DNA of 64,000 nt, taken from the NCBI RefSeq assembly GCF_017741815.1, contig NZ_JAGHMF010000003.1:434001-498000 (forward strand), in the 5' to 3' direction. This document shows, piece by piece, positions 23,158-31,276 of the stretch (the first letter of the stretch is position 1; each line of letters starts with the position of its first letter). Below the pieces are notes generated by a model. The model did not search any database. It saw nothing but the letters and a program-made list of their open reading frames with translations, and was not told the origin of the DNA. Source of the stretch: Rhizobium sp. 16-488-2b (GTDB taxonomy: Bacteria > Pseudomonadota > Alphaproteobacteria > Rhizobiales > Rhizobiaceae). A program made the translations under genes and the position numbers.

Positions 23158-23337
23158 ATGTCCGTGCCAAACGAACCCTTGCCCGGCACGCCGCCGATGC
23201 CGGGACCCGATTGGGCGCCGCAGCCTCCGATCCACGAGCCGGAGCCCGACAGCTTGCCGGACGAACTGCCCAATCCGAACCCGGATGAAAACGACGAGCC
23301 ACCCAAGCATGCTTGGGATCAGGCCGTGCGGAGCTAA
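23158..23337 (+). CDS. Proline-rich 59-aa hypothetical protein
   Basis: A short gene with a very strong ribosome binding site (AGAAAGGAGGGGATC before the ATG). The product is rich in Pro, Glu, Asp and Asn (NEPLPGTPPMPGPDWAPQPP at the start, then PDELPNPNPDENDEPPKHAW), with no hydrophobic segment and probably disordered. It starts 44 bp after the DUF4174 stop and ends 1 bp before the stop of the convergent LysR gene, so it is likely the last gene of that short operon. Function unknown. Confidence 0.7.
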   Translation: MSVPNEPLPGTPPMPGPDWAPQPPIHEPEPDSLPDELPNPNPDENDEPPKHAWDQAVRS

Positions 23338-23338
23338 T

Positions 23339-24247
23339 CTAAAGGAACATCTGCCTGTCGGCCGACACCAGTTCCTGCAGGAAATCGACGACGGTGCGCA
23401 CGCGCAGAAGGTCGCGTGCGCTTTCATGATACGTCGTCCAGTAGGCGCGCTCGATCGAAACATCGGGCAGGATGCGGATCAGTTCGGGATATTGCCGGGC
23501 AATGTAATCGTGCAGGATGCCGATGCCGGCACCGGAGCGAACGGCTTCCGTCTGGCCTGTTGCGGTCGAAATCTCGAAGCCGGCGTCCCAGCTGCGCATC
23601 ACCGCCGATGAGAAATTCAGCGATGCGGTGAAGATCAGATCCTCGACATAGCCGATCCGGGGATGCTCCTTCAACGCCTCGATATCGTCAGGGGTGCCGC
23701 TCGCCTGGAGATAATCCTTCGAGGCGTAGAGCCCGAGCGTGTAATCGGTCAGCTTCGACGAGACAAGCCGCCCCTGTTCCGGCCGCTCGAGCGTGATTGC
23801 GATATCCGCCTCGCGCTGCGACAGCGAGAAGGAGCGGGGCACAGGCACCAGCTGTATCCGGAGCTCCGGATGCCGCTTGATCAGCCGGCCGAGCCGAGGT
23901 GCCAGAAACGCGACGCCGAAGCCATCGGGCGCGCCGATCCGAACCGTTCCCGCTATGCTGCTGTCGAGATGGCCGAGGCTTGCCTGCGCCCTCAGCATCT
24001 CGGTCTCCATGCGCTCGGCGGCATGCAGAAACATCTCGCCCTCCGCCGTCAGGTCGCAGCCATTGGTGCGGCGCACGAGCAGCCGCGTCTTCAGCCGCTC
24101 CTCCAGCGTCGTCACTCGCCGGCTCAGCGTGGCGTGGTTGACGCCCAGCCGTTTGGAGGCGGAGAGGATCTGTCCCGTCCGGGCCACGGCCAGGAACATA
24201 CGCACATCATCCCAGTCCAAATCGACCTCCGGCTTTAATTTTTGCAC
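23339..24247 (-). CDS. LysR-family regulator, likely of mmsA
   Basis: A 302-aa LysR-type regulator divergent from methylmalonate-semialdehyde dehydrogenase. The helix-turn-helix reads VRMFLAVARTGQILSASKRL then GVNHATLSRRVTTLEERL. The C-terminal effector domain contains ADIAITLERPEQGRLVSSKL. The only start upstream of the helix-turn-helix with an open frame is the GTG at 24247, within the first arm of the 9-bp inverted repeat in the control region; no strong ribosome binding site is seen. LysR proteins commonly regulate the divergent gene, so mmsA is the expected target. Confidence 0.88.
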   Translation of the reverse strand: MQKLKPEVDLDWDDVRMFLAVARTGQILSASKRLGVNHATLSRRVTTLEERLKTRLLVRRTNGCDLTAEGEMFLHAAERMETEMLRAQASLGHLDSSIAGTVRIGAPDGFGVAFLAPRLGRLIKRHPELRIQLVPVPRSFSLSQREADIAITLERPEQGRLVSSKLTDYTLGLYASKDYLQASGTPDDIEALKEHPRIGYVEDLIFTASLNFSSAVMRSWDAGFEISTATGQTEAVRSGAGIGILHDYIARQYPELIRILPDVSIERAYWTTYHESARDLLRVRTVVDFLQELVSADRQMFL

Positions 24248-24283
24248 AACGGTTGCTTAAACCTGTTCATTGATTTGTGCAAA
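24241..24283. promoter_or_regulatory. Candidate LysR operator between regulator and mmsA
   Basis: TTTGCACAA at 24241-24249 and TTGTGCAAA at 24275-24283 are perfect 9-bp inverted arms with 25 bp between them. The left arm overlaps the start of the regulator gene, as expected for an autoregulatory site. Binding is inferred. Confidence 0.55.
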
Positions 24284-24341
24284 TTGAAGTGCGATGCTGG
24301 CTCATTCAATAAAGACTGTGAAACCCAGAGGAGTCACACCC

Positions 24342-25838
24342 ATGCATGAGATTGGTCATTTCATCGGCGGCAGGCACGTCGTCGGCTCGAGCGGCCGCGC
24401 GAGCAATGTGTACAACCCGGCAACGGGCGAAGTTCAGGCAACCGTAGCGCTCGCCAGCGTCGAGGAGATGCGCGCCGCCGTCGAAAACGCCAAGGCCGCG
24501 CAGCCGAAGTGGGCAGCCACCAACCCGCAGCGTCGCGCCCGCGTCTTCTTCAAGTTCGTCGAGCTCCTGAACAAGCACATGGACGAGCTTGCCGTCATGC
24601 TCTCCAAGGAACACGGCAAGACGGTCGAAGACTCCAAGGGTGACATCATCCGCGGTCTCGAAGTCTGCGAATTCGTCTGCGGCATTCCGCACCTGCAGAA
24701 GGGCGAGTTCACCGAGGGCGCAGGTCCCGCGATCGACATGTACTCGATGCGCCAGGCTGTCGGCATCGGCGCCGGCATCACCCCGTTCAACTTCCCGGCC
24801 ATGATCCCGATGTGGATGTTCGCGCCCGCCATCGCCTGCGGCAACGCCTTCATCCTGAAGCCTTCCGAGCGCGATCCGTCCGTGCCGATGCGCCTCGCCG
24901 AACTGATGATCGAAGCCGGTCTTCCGGCAGGCATCCTCAACGTCGTCAACGGTGACAAGGAAGCCGTCGACGCGATCCTGACGGACCCGGATATCGGTGC
25001 CGTTTCCTTCGTCGGCTCGACCCCGATCGCTCGCTACGTCTATGGCACCGCTGCCATGAACGGCAAGCGCGCCCAGTGCTTCGGCGGCGCCAAGAACCAC
25101 ATGATCATCATGCCCGACGCCGACATGGACCAGGCCGTCAACGCCCTGATCGGCGCTGGCTATGGTTCCGCCGGCGAGCGCTGCATGGCGATCTCCGTTG
25201 CCGTCCCGGTCGGCGAGGAAACCGCCAACCGCCTCGTCGAGAAGCTGACGCCGAAGATCGAGGCGCTGCGCATTGGTCCGTACACCGACGAGAAGGCCGA
25301 TCTCGGCCCTGTTGTCACCAAGGAAGCCCAGGCCCGCATCAGCAGCCTGATCGACAAGGGTGTGGAAGAGGGCGGCAAGCTCGTCGTCGATGGCCGCGGC
25401 TTCAAGCTGCAGGGCTATGAGGGCGGCTACTTCGTCGGCGGCACGCTGTTCGATCACGTCACGCCTGACATGGATATCTACAAGCAGGAAATCTTCGGAC
25501 CGGTTCTCTCCGTCGTTCGCGCCAAGAACTACGAAGAAGCGATCGACCTGCCGATGAAGCATGAATACGGCAACGGCGTTGCGATCTTCACCCGCGACGG
25601 CGACGCCGCCCGCGACTTCGCAAGCCGCATCAACATCGGCATGATCGGCATCAACGTTCCGATCCCGACCCCGCTTGCCTATCACTCCTTCGGCGGCTGG
25701 AAGGCATCGTCCTTCGGCGACCTCAACCAGCACGGCACGGACTCGATCAAGTTCTGGACGAAGACAAAGACGATCACCGCCCGCTGGCCTTCGGGCATCA
25801 AGGATGGCGCTGAATTCTCCATGCCGGTCATGAAGTAA
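24342..25838 (+). CDS. mmsA: Methylmalonate-semialdehyde dehydrogenase (CoA-acylating)
   Basis: Converts methylmalonate- or malonate-semialdehyde to propionyl- or acetyl-CoA with NAD and CoA in valine and inositol breakdown. The 498-aa aldehyde dehydrogenase shows the NAD-binding segment ACGNAFILKPSERDPSVPMR, FVGSTPIARYVY, and the catalytic cysteine in GSAGERCMAIS, a context that identifies MmsA/IolA rather than other aldehyde dehydrogenases. ATG 24342 has AGAGGAG about 10 bp upstream; an ATG at 24294 is in frame but lacks that site. It diverges from a LysR regulator and ends in a strong terminator. It might be annotated iolA; no other inositol gene is in the window. Confidence 0.94.
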   Translation: MHEIGHFIGGRHVVGSSGRASNVYNPATGEVQATVALASVEEMRAAVENAKAAQPKWAATNPQRRARVFFKFVELLNKHMDELAVMLSKEHGKTVEDSKGDIIRGLEVCEFVCGIPHLQKGEFTEGAGPAIDMYSMRQAVGIGAGITPFNFPAMIPMWMFAPAIACGNAFILKPSERDPSVPMRLAELMIEAGLPAGILNVVNGDKEAVDAILTDPDIGAVSFVGSTPIARYVYGTAAMNGKRAQCFGGAKNHMIIMPDADMDQAVNALIGAGYGSAGERCMAISVAVPVGEETANRLVEKLTPKIEALRIGPYTDEKADLGPVVTKEAQARISSLIDKGVEEGGKLVVDGRGFKLQGYEGGYFVGGTLFDHVTPDMDIYKQEIFGPVLSVVRAKNYEEAIDLPMKHEYGNGVAIFTRDGDAARDFASRINIGMIGINVPIPTPLAYHSFGGWKASSFGDLNQHGTDSIKFWTKTKTITARWPSGIKDGAEFSMPVMK

Positions 25839-25863
25839 GTATTTGTAAATGCTGCGCTTTGGA

Positions 25864-25890
25864 AACGGGCCCCGCGAGGGGCCCGTTCTC
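25864..25890 (+). terminator. Terminator of mmsA
   Basis: AACGGGCCCC and GGGGCCCGTT form a 10-bp perfect stem around GCGA, 25 bp after the stop codon. The following T-run is poor (CTCGTT). Confidence 0.8.
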
Positions 25891-25923
25891 GTTCAAGGTC
25901 ACGCGTCGCTCTTCTCTATAACG

Positions 25924-25938
25924 TGATTCATTTTTTCA
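25924..25938. promoter_or_regulatory. Candidate RirA iron-responsive operator
   Basis: TGATTCATTTTTTCA matches the TGA-N9-TCA core described for the iron-responsive operator bound by RirA. It lies 80 bp upstream of the rirA start, which fits autoregulation. The match is short, so chance cannot be excluded. Confidence 0.4.
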
Positions 25939-26018
25939 TCTTTTTCTATTTTGGAATTGTTCAAAACTATCAAAGGCATTATATACGGTGCCTAACGAGA
26001 ACGAATCTGGAGATCGGC

Positions 26019-26501
26019 ATGCGTTTGACCAAGCAGACCAACTATGCTGTTCGCATGTTGATGTACTGCGCTGCCAATGAAGGCAGTCTCAGCCGGATTC
26101 CGGAAATCGCCAAGGCATACGGCGTTTCGGAACTTTTCCTGTTCAAGATCCTGCAGCCGCTGAACAAGGCTGGCCTCGTCGAGACCGTGCGTGGCCGCAA
26201 CGGCGGTGTGCGTCTGGGCAAGCCGGCGGACAAGATCAGCCTTTTCGACGTCGTCCGCGTCACCGAAGACAGCTTCGCAATGGCCGAGTGCTTCGAGGAT
26301 GACGGCGAAGTCGATTGCCCGCTGGTCGATAGCTGCGGCCTGAACTCTGCACTGCGAAAGGCGCTGAACGCCTTTTTCGACGTGCTGACTCAGTATTCGA
26401 TCGACGATCTGGTCAAGGCCCGTCCGCAGATCAACTTCCTGCTCGGCCTTGAGGGCGATCATCATCAGCCCAAGCCCCGCGCCGTCGCGCCGGCTGCCTG
26501 A
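26019..26501 (+). CDS. rirA: Rrf2-family iron regulator RirA
   Basis: A 160-aa Rrf2-type repressor that senses iron through an Fe-S cluster and represses iron uptake genes in rhizobia when iron is plentiful. The winged helix starts MRLTKQTNYAVRMLMYCAAN, and the Rrf2 wing contains TVRGRNGGVRLGKPADKISL. The three cluster-ligand candidates are C91, C100 and C106 in ECFEDDGEVDC and VDSC. The ATG at 26019 has CTGGAG upstream; the open frame to 25923 is rejected because it encodes an unusual Phe/Tyr-rich leader. The neighbouring dpp operon matches the arrangement around rirA in S. meliloti. It is followed by a strong terminator. Confidence 0.93.
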   Translation: MRLTKQTNYAVRMLMYCAANEGSLSRIPEIAKAYGVSELFLFKILQPLNKAGLVETVRGRNGGVRLGKPADKISLFDVVRVTEDSFAMAECFEDDGEVDCPLVDSCGLNSALRKALNAFFDVLTQYSIDDLVKARPQINFLLGLEGDHHQPKPRAVAPAA

Positions 26502-26523
26502 GGTAGAGCCGCGTCATTCTTCG

Positions 26524-26557
26524 CAACCGCAGTCACGGATCGTGGCTGCGGTTGTTT
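26524..26557 (+). terminator. Terminator of rirA
   Basis: CAACCGCAGTCACG pairs with CGTGGCTGCGGTTG (14 bp, one G-T pair, 3-nt loop) and is followed by TTTCGTTT, 22 bp after the stop. Confidence 0.85.
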
Positions 26558-26710
26558 CGTTTCTGGATTCCCATCGCAGGCGTGTGCCCAAGAGCTCGGT
26601 ATTTGCACTACCGTTGATATGCGCAACATTAAATGTGACCAAAAGAAGGGTTATCCAGCGTGAATATTGCTAAATGCGGCCCATTTTCGGCGTAAAATTA
26701 CTAAAGTTGT

Positions 26711-26736
26711 CCGGCTGGAAAAATTTTCCGGCCCGG
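26711..26736. promoter_or_regulatory. Inverted repeat upstream of dppA
   Basis: GGAAAAATTTTCC (26717-26729) is a near-perfect palindrome flanked by CCGG on both sides, about 105 bp before dppA. It may be an operator or a short hairpin in the 338-bp rirA-dppA gap, where nothing else but the rirA terminator is recognised. Confidence 0.35.
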
Positions 26737-26839
26737 TCGTTGATTTAGACAATCAAATGTCGTTCCATCGGCGCACGATCGGGGGGAGTGCTCTGCGATC
26801 AGACAAACGTATAAAAGAACAAACCTGGGAAACGAAATC

Positions 26840-28435
26840 ATGAAAAAGATCTCTGTCCTTCTGGCAGCGACTGTTTTGGCTTCTGCCATGGCGTCGACCG
26901 CTTGGTCCAAGACGCTGGTATATTGCTCGGAAGGATCGCCGGAAGGCTTCGATCCCGCGATCTACACGGCAGGCACCACTTTCGACGCTTCCTCGCGTAC
27001 CGTTTACAGCCGCCTGGTCGAGTTCAAGCATGGCAAGACCGAAGTAGAGCCGGGCCTTGCCGACAGCTGGACCGTTTCCGATGATGGCCTGACTTATACC
27101 TTCAAGCTGCATCCGGGCGTCAAGTTCCAGACCACCGAGTTCTTCACGCCGACCCGCGACCTGAACGCTGACGACGTTGTCTTCTCGTTCGACCGCCAGC
27201 TGAAGGCTGATAGCCCCTGGGCCAAGTATGTCGCCGGCGTTTCCTACGAATACGCTGCCGGCATGGGCTTCCCCGATCTGATCAAGTCGGTCGAAAAGGT
27301 CGATGACCTGACCGTCAAGTTCACGTTGAACCATCCGGAAGCACCGTTCCTCGCCGACCTCGCGATGGACTTCGCATCGGTCGTTTCCAAGGAATATGCC
27401 GACAAGCTGCAGGCCGATGGCAAGATGGAGCAGATGAACCAGATGCCGCTCGGCACCGGTCCGTTCACCTTCGTCGCCTACCAGCCGGATGCCGTCATCC
27501 GCTACAAGGCCAACGAAACCTACTTCAAGGGCAAGGAAAAGATCGACGATCTCGTTTTCGCGATCACCCCTGACGCCTCGGTTCGCGCTCAGAAGCTCAA
27601 GGCCGGCGAATGCCACATCATGCCTTACCCGAACGCTGCCGACGTCAAGGACCTGAAGGCTGATTCCAGCCTCAAGGTTCTGGAACAGCCGGGCCTGAAC
27701 GTTTCCTACCTCGCCTACAACACGCAGCAGGCGCCGTTCGACAAGCCTGAAGTGCGCAAGGCGCTCAACATGGCGATCAACAAGCAGGCGATCGTCGATG
27801 CCGTCTTCCAGGGCGCTGGCCAGGTTGCCAAGAACCCGATCCCGCCGACGATGTGGTCCTACAACGACGCCGTCAAGGACGATGCCTACAGCCCCGACGA
27901 AGCCAAGAAGATGCTTGAAGCCGCTGGCGTCAAGGATCTCTCGATGAAGATCTGGGCGATGCCGGTTTCGCGTCCGTACATGCTGAACGCACGTCGCGCC
28001 GCCGAGCTGATGCAGGCTGACCTCGCAAAGGTTGGCGTCAAGGTCGAAATCGTCACCCACGAATGGGCCGAATACCTGAAGCTCTCCAAGGACGTTAAGC
28101 GCGATGGCGCCGCCATCCTCGGCTGGACGGGCGACAACGGTGATCCGGACAACTTCCTCGACACGCTGCTCGGCTGCGAAGCCGTCGGCGGCAACAACCG
28201 CGCGCAGTGGTGCAACAAGGAATTCGACGCCCTCGTGAAGAAGGCCAAGAAGACCTCCGACGTTGCTGAGCGCACGAAGCTCTACGAAGAGGCACAGGTT
28301 GTCTTCAAGAAGGAAGCTCCCTGGGCAACCATCGACCATTCGACGGAATTCGTTCCGATGAACGCCAAGGTTTCCGGCTATGTGCAGGATCCGGTCGGTG
28401 TTCACCGCTTCGACGGCGTTGATATCGCCGAATAA
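26840..28435 (+). CDS. dppA: Dipeptide-type ABC transporter substrate-binding protein
   Basis: Periplasmic solute-binding protein of the DppA/OppA class (SBP_bac_5), 531 aa. The signal peptide is KKISVLLAATVLASAMASTAW, with mature protein from about SKTLVYCSEGSPEGFDPA. Family text includes VEPGLADSWTVSDDGLTYTF, RPYMLNARRAAELMQADLAK and GWTGDNGDPDNFLDTLLGC. Related proteins bind dipeptides and, in some bacteria, heme or delta-aminolevulinate. It is the first gene of dppABCDF and is followed by a 13-bp perfect hairpin that may stabilise its mRNA. Confidence 0.92.
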   Translation: MKKISVLLAATVLASAMASTAWSKTLVYCSEGSPEGFDPAIYTAGTTFDASSRTVYSRLVEFKHGKTEVEPGLADSWTVSDDGLTYTFKLHPGVKFQTTEFFTPTRDLNADDVVFSFDRQLKADSPWAKYVAGVSYEYAAGMGFPDLIKSVEKVDDLTVKFTLNHPEAPFLADLAMDFASVVSKEYADKLQADGKMEQMNQMPLGTGPFTFVAYQPDAVIRYKANETYFKGKEKIDDLVFAITPDASVRAQKLKAGECHIMPYPNAADVKDLKADSSLKVLEQPGLNVSYLAYNTQQAPFDKPEVRKALNMAINKQAIVDAVFQGAGQVAKNPIPPTMWSYNDAVKDDAYSPDEAKKMLEAAGVKDLSMKIWAMPVSRPYMLNARRAAELMQADLAKVGVKVEIVTHEWAEYLKLSKDVKRDGAAILGWTGDNGDPDNFLDTLLGCEAVGGNNRAQWCNKEFDALVKKAKKTSDVAERTKLYEEAQVVFKKEAPWATIDHSTEFVPMNAKVSGYVQDPVGVHRFDGVDIAE

Positions 28436-28474
28436 CCAAAACTATGCAAAGATGCCCGACAAGATCGGGCTTGG

Positions 28475-28505
28475 CCGGCGGTCAGGTTTGATACCTGACC
28501 GCCGG
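28475..28505 (+). other. Intercistronic hairpin between dppA and dppB
   Basis: CCGGCGGTCAGGT and ACCTGACCGCCGG are perfect 13-bp arms around TTGAT, with no T-run. Its place just after the binding-protein gene fits an mRNA-protecting stem that raises dppA output over the membrane genes. Confidence 0.75.
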
Positions 28506-28524
28506 ACTAATATGGACATATGAT

Positions 28525-29529
28525 ATGTTTCGTTTTTTCATCGGGCGCCTAGCGGTCCTGATCCCCACCTTCCTCGGTGTTTCCATCATCGCCTTCGCGT
28601 TCATCCGCCTGCTGCCCGGAGACCCGGTCATGCTGATGTCGGGCGAGCGTGTCATGGCGCCGGAACGCCATGCTGAAATCATGCACGACCTCGGCCTCGA
28701 CCGGCCCGTCTACGTCCAGTACATCGATTACCTCGGTAATCTCGTGCAGGGCGATCTCGGTTCGTCGATCGTCACCAAGCGCCCGGTCCTGCAGGAATTC
28801 ATGTCGCTGTTTCCGGCAACGCTGGAGCTGTCGCTCTGTGCCATCCTGTTCGCCATCATCCTCGGCATTCCCGCCGGCATCTTCGCCGCGGTGAAGAGGG
28901 GGACGTGGTTCGACCAGGGGGTCATGGGCGTGGCCCTTGTCGGCTATTCCATGCCGATCTTCTGGTGGGGCCTGCTCCTCATCGTTCTCTTCTCGAATAC
29001 GTTGCACTGGACACCCGTTTCTGGCCGTATCTCGCTGATGTACTTCTTCAAACCGGTCACCGGCTTCATGCTGATCGACAGTCTGCTGTCCGGTCAGGCC
29101 GGCGCCTTCAAGTCGGCCTTCCAGTCGCTGATCCTGCCGACCATCGTTCTCGGCACCATTCCGCTGGCCGTCATCGCCCGCCAGACCCGTTCGGCCATGC
29201 TCGAGGTTCTCGGCGAGGATTATGTCCGCACCGCCCGCTCCAAGGGCCTCGCGCCCCTGCGTGTCGTCGGCGTGCATGCGCTGCGCAACGCCATGATCCC
29301 TGTTGTCACCTCGATCGGCCTGCAGGTCGGCGTTCTGCTTGGCGGTGCCATCCTGACGGAAACCATCTTCTCCTGGCCGGGTATCGGCAAGTGGATGGTC
29401 GATGCGGTCTTCAAGCGCGATTACACCGTGGTCCAGGGCGGTCTGCTCCTGATCGCTGCCATCATCATGCTCGTCAATCTGATCGTCGATCTCATGTACG
29501 GTCTCATCAACCCACGCATCAGACACTAG
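28525..29529 (+). CDS. dppB: Dipeptide ABC transporter permease
   Basis: Inner-membrane permease of 334 aa with six predicted helices. The N-terminus MFRFFIGRLAVLIPTFLGVS, followed by FIRLLPGDPVML, is typical of DppB. The permease-ATPase coupling loop reads MLEVLGEDYVRTARSKGLAP. The gene starts 19 bp after the intercistronic hairpin and precedes dppC by 9 bp. A start at 28525 agrees with the family N-terminus. Confidence 0.93.
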   Translation: MFRFFIGRLAVLIPTFLGVSIIAFAFIRLLPGDPVMLMSGERVMAPERHAEIMHDLGLDRPVYVQYIDYLGNLVQGDLGSSIVTKRPVLQEFMSLFPATLELSLCAILFAIILGIPAGIFAAVKRGTWFDQGVMGVALVGYSMPIFWWGLLLIVLFSNTLHWTPVSGRISLMYFFKPVTGFMLIDSLLSGQAGAFKSAFQSLILPTIVLGTIPLAVIARQTRSAMLEVLGEDYVRTARSKGLAPLRVVGVHALRNAMIPVVTSIGLQVGVLLGGAILTETIFSWPGIGKWMVDAVFKRDYTVVQGGLLLIAAIIMLVNLIVDLMYGLINPRIRH

Positions 29530-29538
29530 GAGCGGCCC

Positions 29539-30426
29539 ATGAGCACGACAAACACCACGTCTGCCCAGCCCTCCGGTCTCTCGGAGTTCTGGTACTACTT
29601 CTCCCGCAACAAGGGCGCGGTCATCGGCCTCGTCGTCTTCGTCTTCGTTCTCCTGCTGGCGATCTTCGCATCCGTCGTCGCCCCGCATGATCCGAACGTA
29701 CCCTCGGGCTTCCAGCGCCTGCCGCCGGCATGGTCGGAAGGCGGCAACAGCGCCTATCTGCTCGGCACCGATGCCGTCGGCCGCGACATGCTTTCGCGAC
29801 TGATCTTCGGCACGCGCTTCTCGCTGTTCATCGGCCTCGTCGTCGCCTCGCTGTCGGCTGTCGCCGGCGTGCTGCTCGGCCTCATCGCCGGTTACTTCCG
29901 CGGCCGCACCGATACGATCATCATGCGCGTCATGGATATCATCCTGGCCTTCCCGTCGCTGCTTCTGGCCCTGGTCCTGGTCGCCGTTCTCGGCCCCGGC
30001 CTGTTGAACGCCATGATCGCGATCTCGATCGTCAACCAGCCGCACTTCGTCCGCCTGACCCGCGCCGCCGTCATCAGCGAGCGCGAGAAGGAATATGTCG
30101 TGGCATCCCGCGTCGCCGGCGCCGGCACGCTTCGCCTGATGTTCAAGACGATCCTGCCGAACTGCCTTGCACCGCTCATCGTTCAGGCAACGCTCGCCTT
30201 CTCGGCGGCGATCCTCGACGCGGCGGCCCTCGGCTTCCTCGGCATGGGCGCCCAGCCGCCGACATCCGAGTGGGGCACGATGCTCGCCGACGCCCGCGAG
30301 TTCTTCCAGAGCTCGCCGTCGCTCGTCACTTTCCCGGGCCTGTGCATCCTCATCACCGTTCTCGCCATCAACTTGATGGGCGACGGTCTGCGTGATGCGC
30401 TCGATCCCAAACTGAAGAGGTCCTGA
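29539..30426 (+). CDS. dppC: Dipeptide ABC transporter permease
   Basis: Second permease of the Dpp complex, 295 aa. A cytoplasmic N-terminus leads into the first helix (AVIGLVVFVFVLLLAIFASV). GTDAVGRDMLSRLIFGTR is the conserved DppC segment, and the coupling loop is REKEYVVASRVAGAGTLRLM. AGGAGCG lies before the ATG. dppD starts 1 bp after the stop, indicating translational coupling. Confidence 0.93.
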   Translation: MSTTNTTSAQPSGLSEFWYYFSRNKGAVIGLVVFVFVLLLAIFASVVAPHDPNVPSGFQRLPPAWSEGGNSAYLLGTDAVGRDMLSRLIFGTRFSLFIGLVVASLSAVAGVLLGLIAGYFRGRTDTIIMRVMDIILAFPSLLLALVLVAVLGPGLLNAMIAISIVNQPHFVRLTRAAVISEREKEYVVASRVAGAGTLRLMFKTILPNCLAPLIVQATLAFSAAILDAAALGFLGMGAQPPTSEWGTMLADAREFFQSSPSLVTFPGLCILITVLAINLMGDGLRDALDPKLKRS

Positions 30427-30427
30427 T

Positions 30428-31276
30428 ATGGCACTTCTCGAAATCGAAAATCTCGTCGTCGAGTTCCAGACCTCGACCGGCACCTTCCGCGCCGTCGATG
30501 GCGTGTCGATGAAGGTCTCGGCCGGCGAAGTCCTCGCCATCGTCGGCGAATCCGGCTCCGGCAAGTCCGTCTCCATGCTTGCAGCCATGGGCCTTCTGCC
30601 CTGGACCGCCAAGGTCACGGCCGACAAGCTGGTCTTTGACGGTCGCAACCTGCTCGGCATGTCGGGCAGTGAACGCCGCAAGATCATCGGCAAGGACATG
30701 TCGATGATCTTCCAGGAGCCGATCGCCAGCCTCAACCCGTGCTTCACGGTCGGCTTCCAGATCGAGGAAGTGCTGCGCATTCACCTCGGCCTCGGCAAGG
30801 CGGAGCGTCGCAAGCGCGCCATCGAGCTCTTCGAAGCCGTCGGCATTCCGAACCCCGCCGAGCGTCTCGGCCACTTCCCGCACCAGATGTCGGGTGGCCA
30901 GTGCCAGCGCGTGATGATCGCGATTGCGATCGCCTGCAACCCGAAGCTCCTGATCGCCGACGAGCCGACCACAGCGCTCGACGTCACGATCCAGAAGCAG
31001 ATCCTCGATCTCCTGATGCGCCTGCAGACGGAACACGGCATGGGCCTCATCATGATCACCCACAATATGGGTGTGGTCGCCGAGACCGCCGATCGCGTGA
31101 TCGTGCAGTATAAAGGCCGCAAGATGGAAGAGGCCGACGTGCTGTCGCTGTTCGAAGCACCGAAGAGCGATTACACCCGCGCGCTGCTCGCGGCTCTGCC
31201 CGACAACGCCACCGGTGACCGCCTGCCGACCATCGGCGAGATCTTCAAACAGACGAGTGAGGGAGCGGCCCAATGA
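30428..31276 (+). CDS. dppD: Dipeptide ABC transporter ATP-binding protein
   Basis: First of the two ATPases, 282 aa. Walker A is GESGSGKSVS, the Q-loop is MIFQEPIASLNP, the signature is MSGGQCQRVMIAIAIA, Walker B is LLIADEPTTALD, and the H-loop is MITHNMGVVA. The C-terminal tail (KSDYTRALLAALP, then PTIGEIFKQ) is the Opp/Dpp oligopeptide-transport extension. The cysteine in SGGQCQR is unusual but occurs in this subfamily. The end overlaps the dppF start by 4 bp. Confidence 0.93.
   Translation: MALLEIENLVVEFQTSTGTFRAVDGVSMKVSAGEVLAIVGESGSGKSVSMLAAMGLLPWTAKVTADKLVFDGRNLLGMSGSERRKIIGKDMSMIFQEPIASLNPCFTVGFQIEEVLRIHLGLGKAERRKRAIELFEAVGIPNPAERLGHFPHQMSGGQCQRVMIAIAIACNPKLLIADEPTTALDVTIQKQILDLLMRLQTEHGMGLIMITHNMGVVAETADRVIVQYKGRKMEEADVLSLFEAPKSDYTRALLAALPDNATGDRLPTIGEIFKQTSEGAAQ

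Noticed and set aside
28549..30780. Minus-strand open frame (743 codons) over dppBC and the start of dppD
   Set aside because: Spans three well-supported transporter genes on the other strand and has no recognisable domain.
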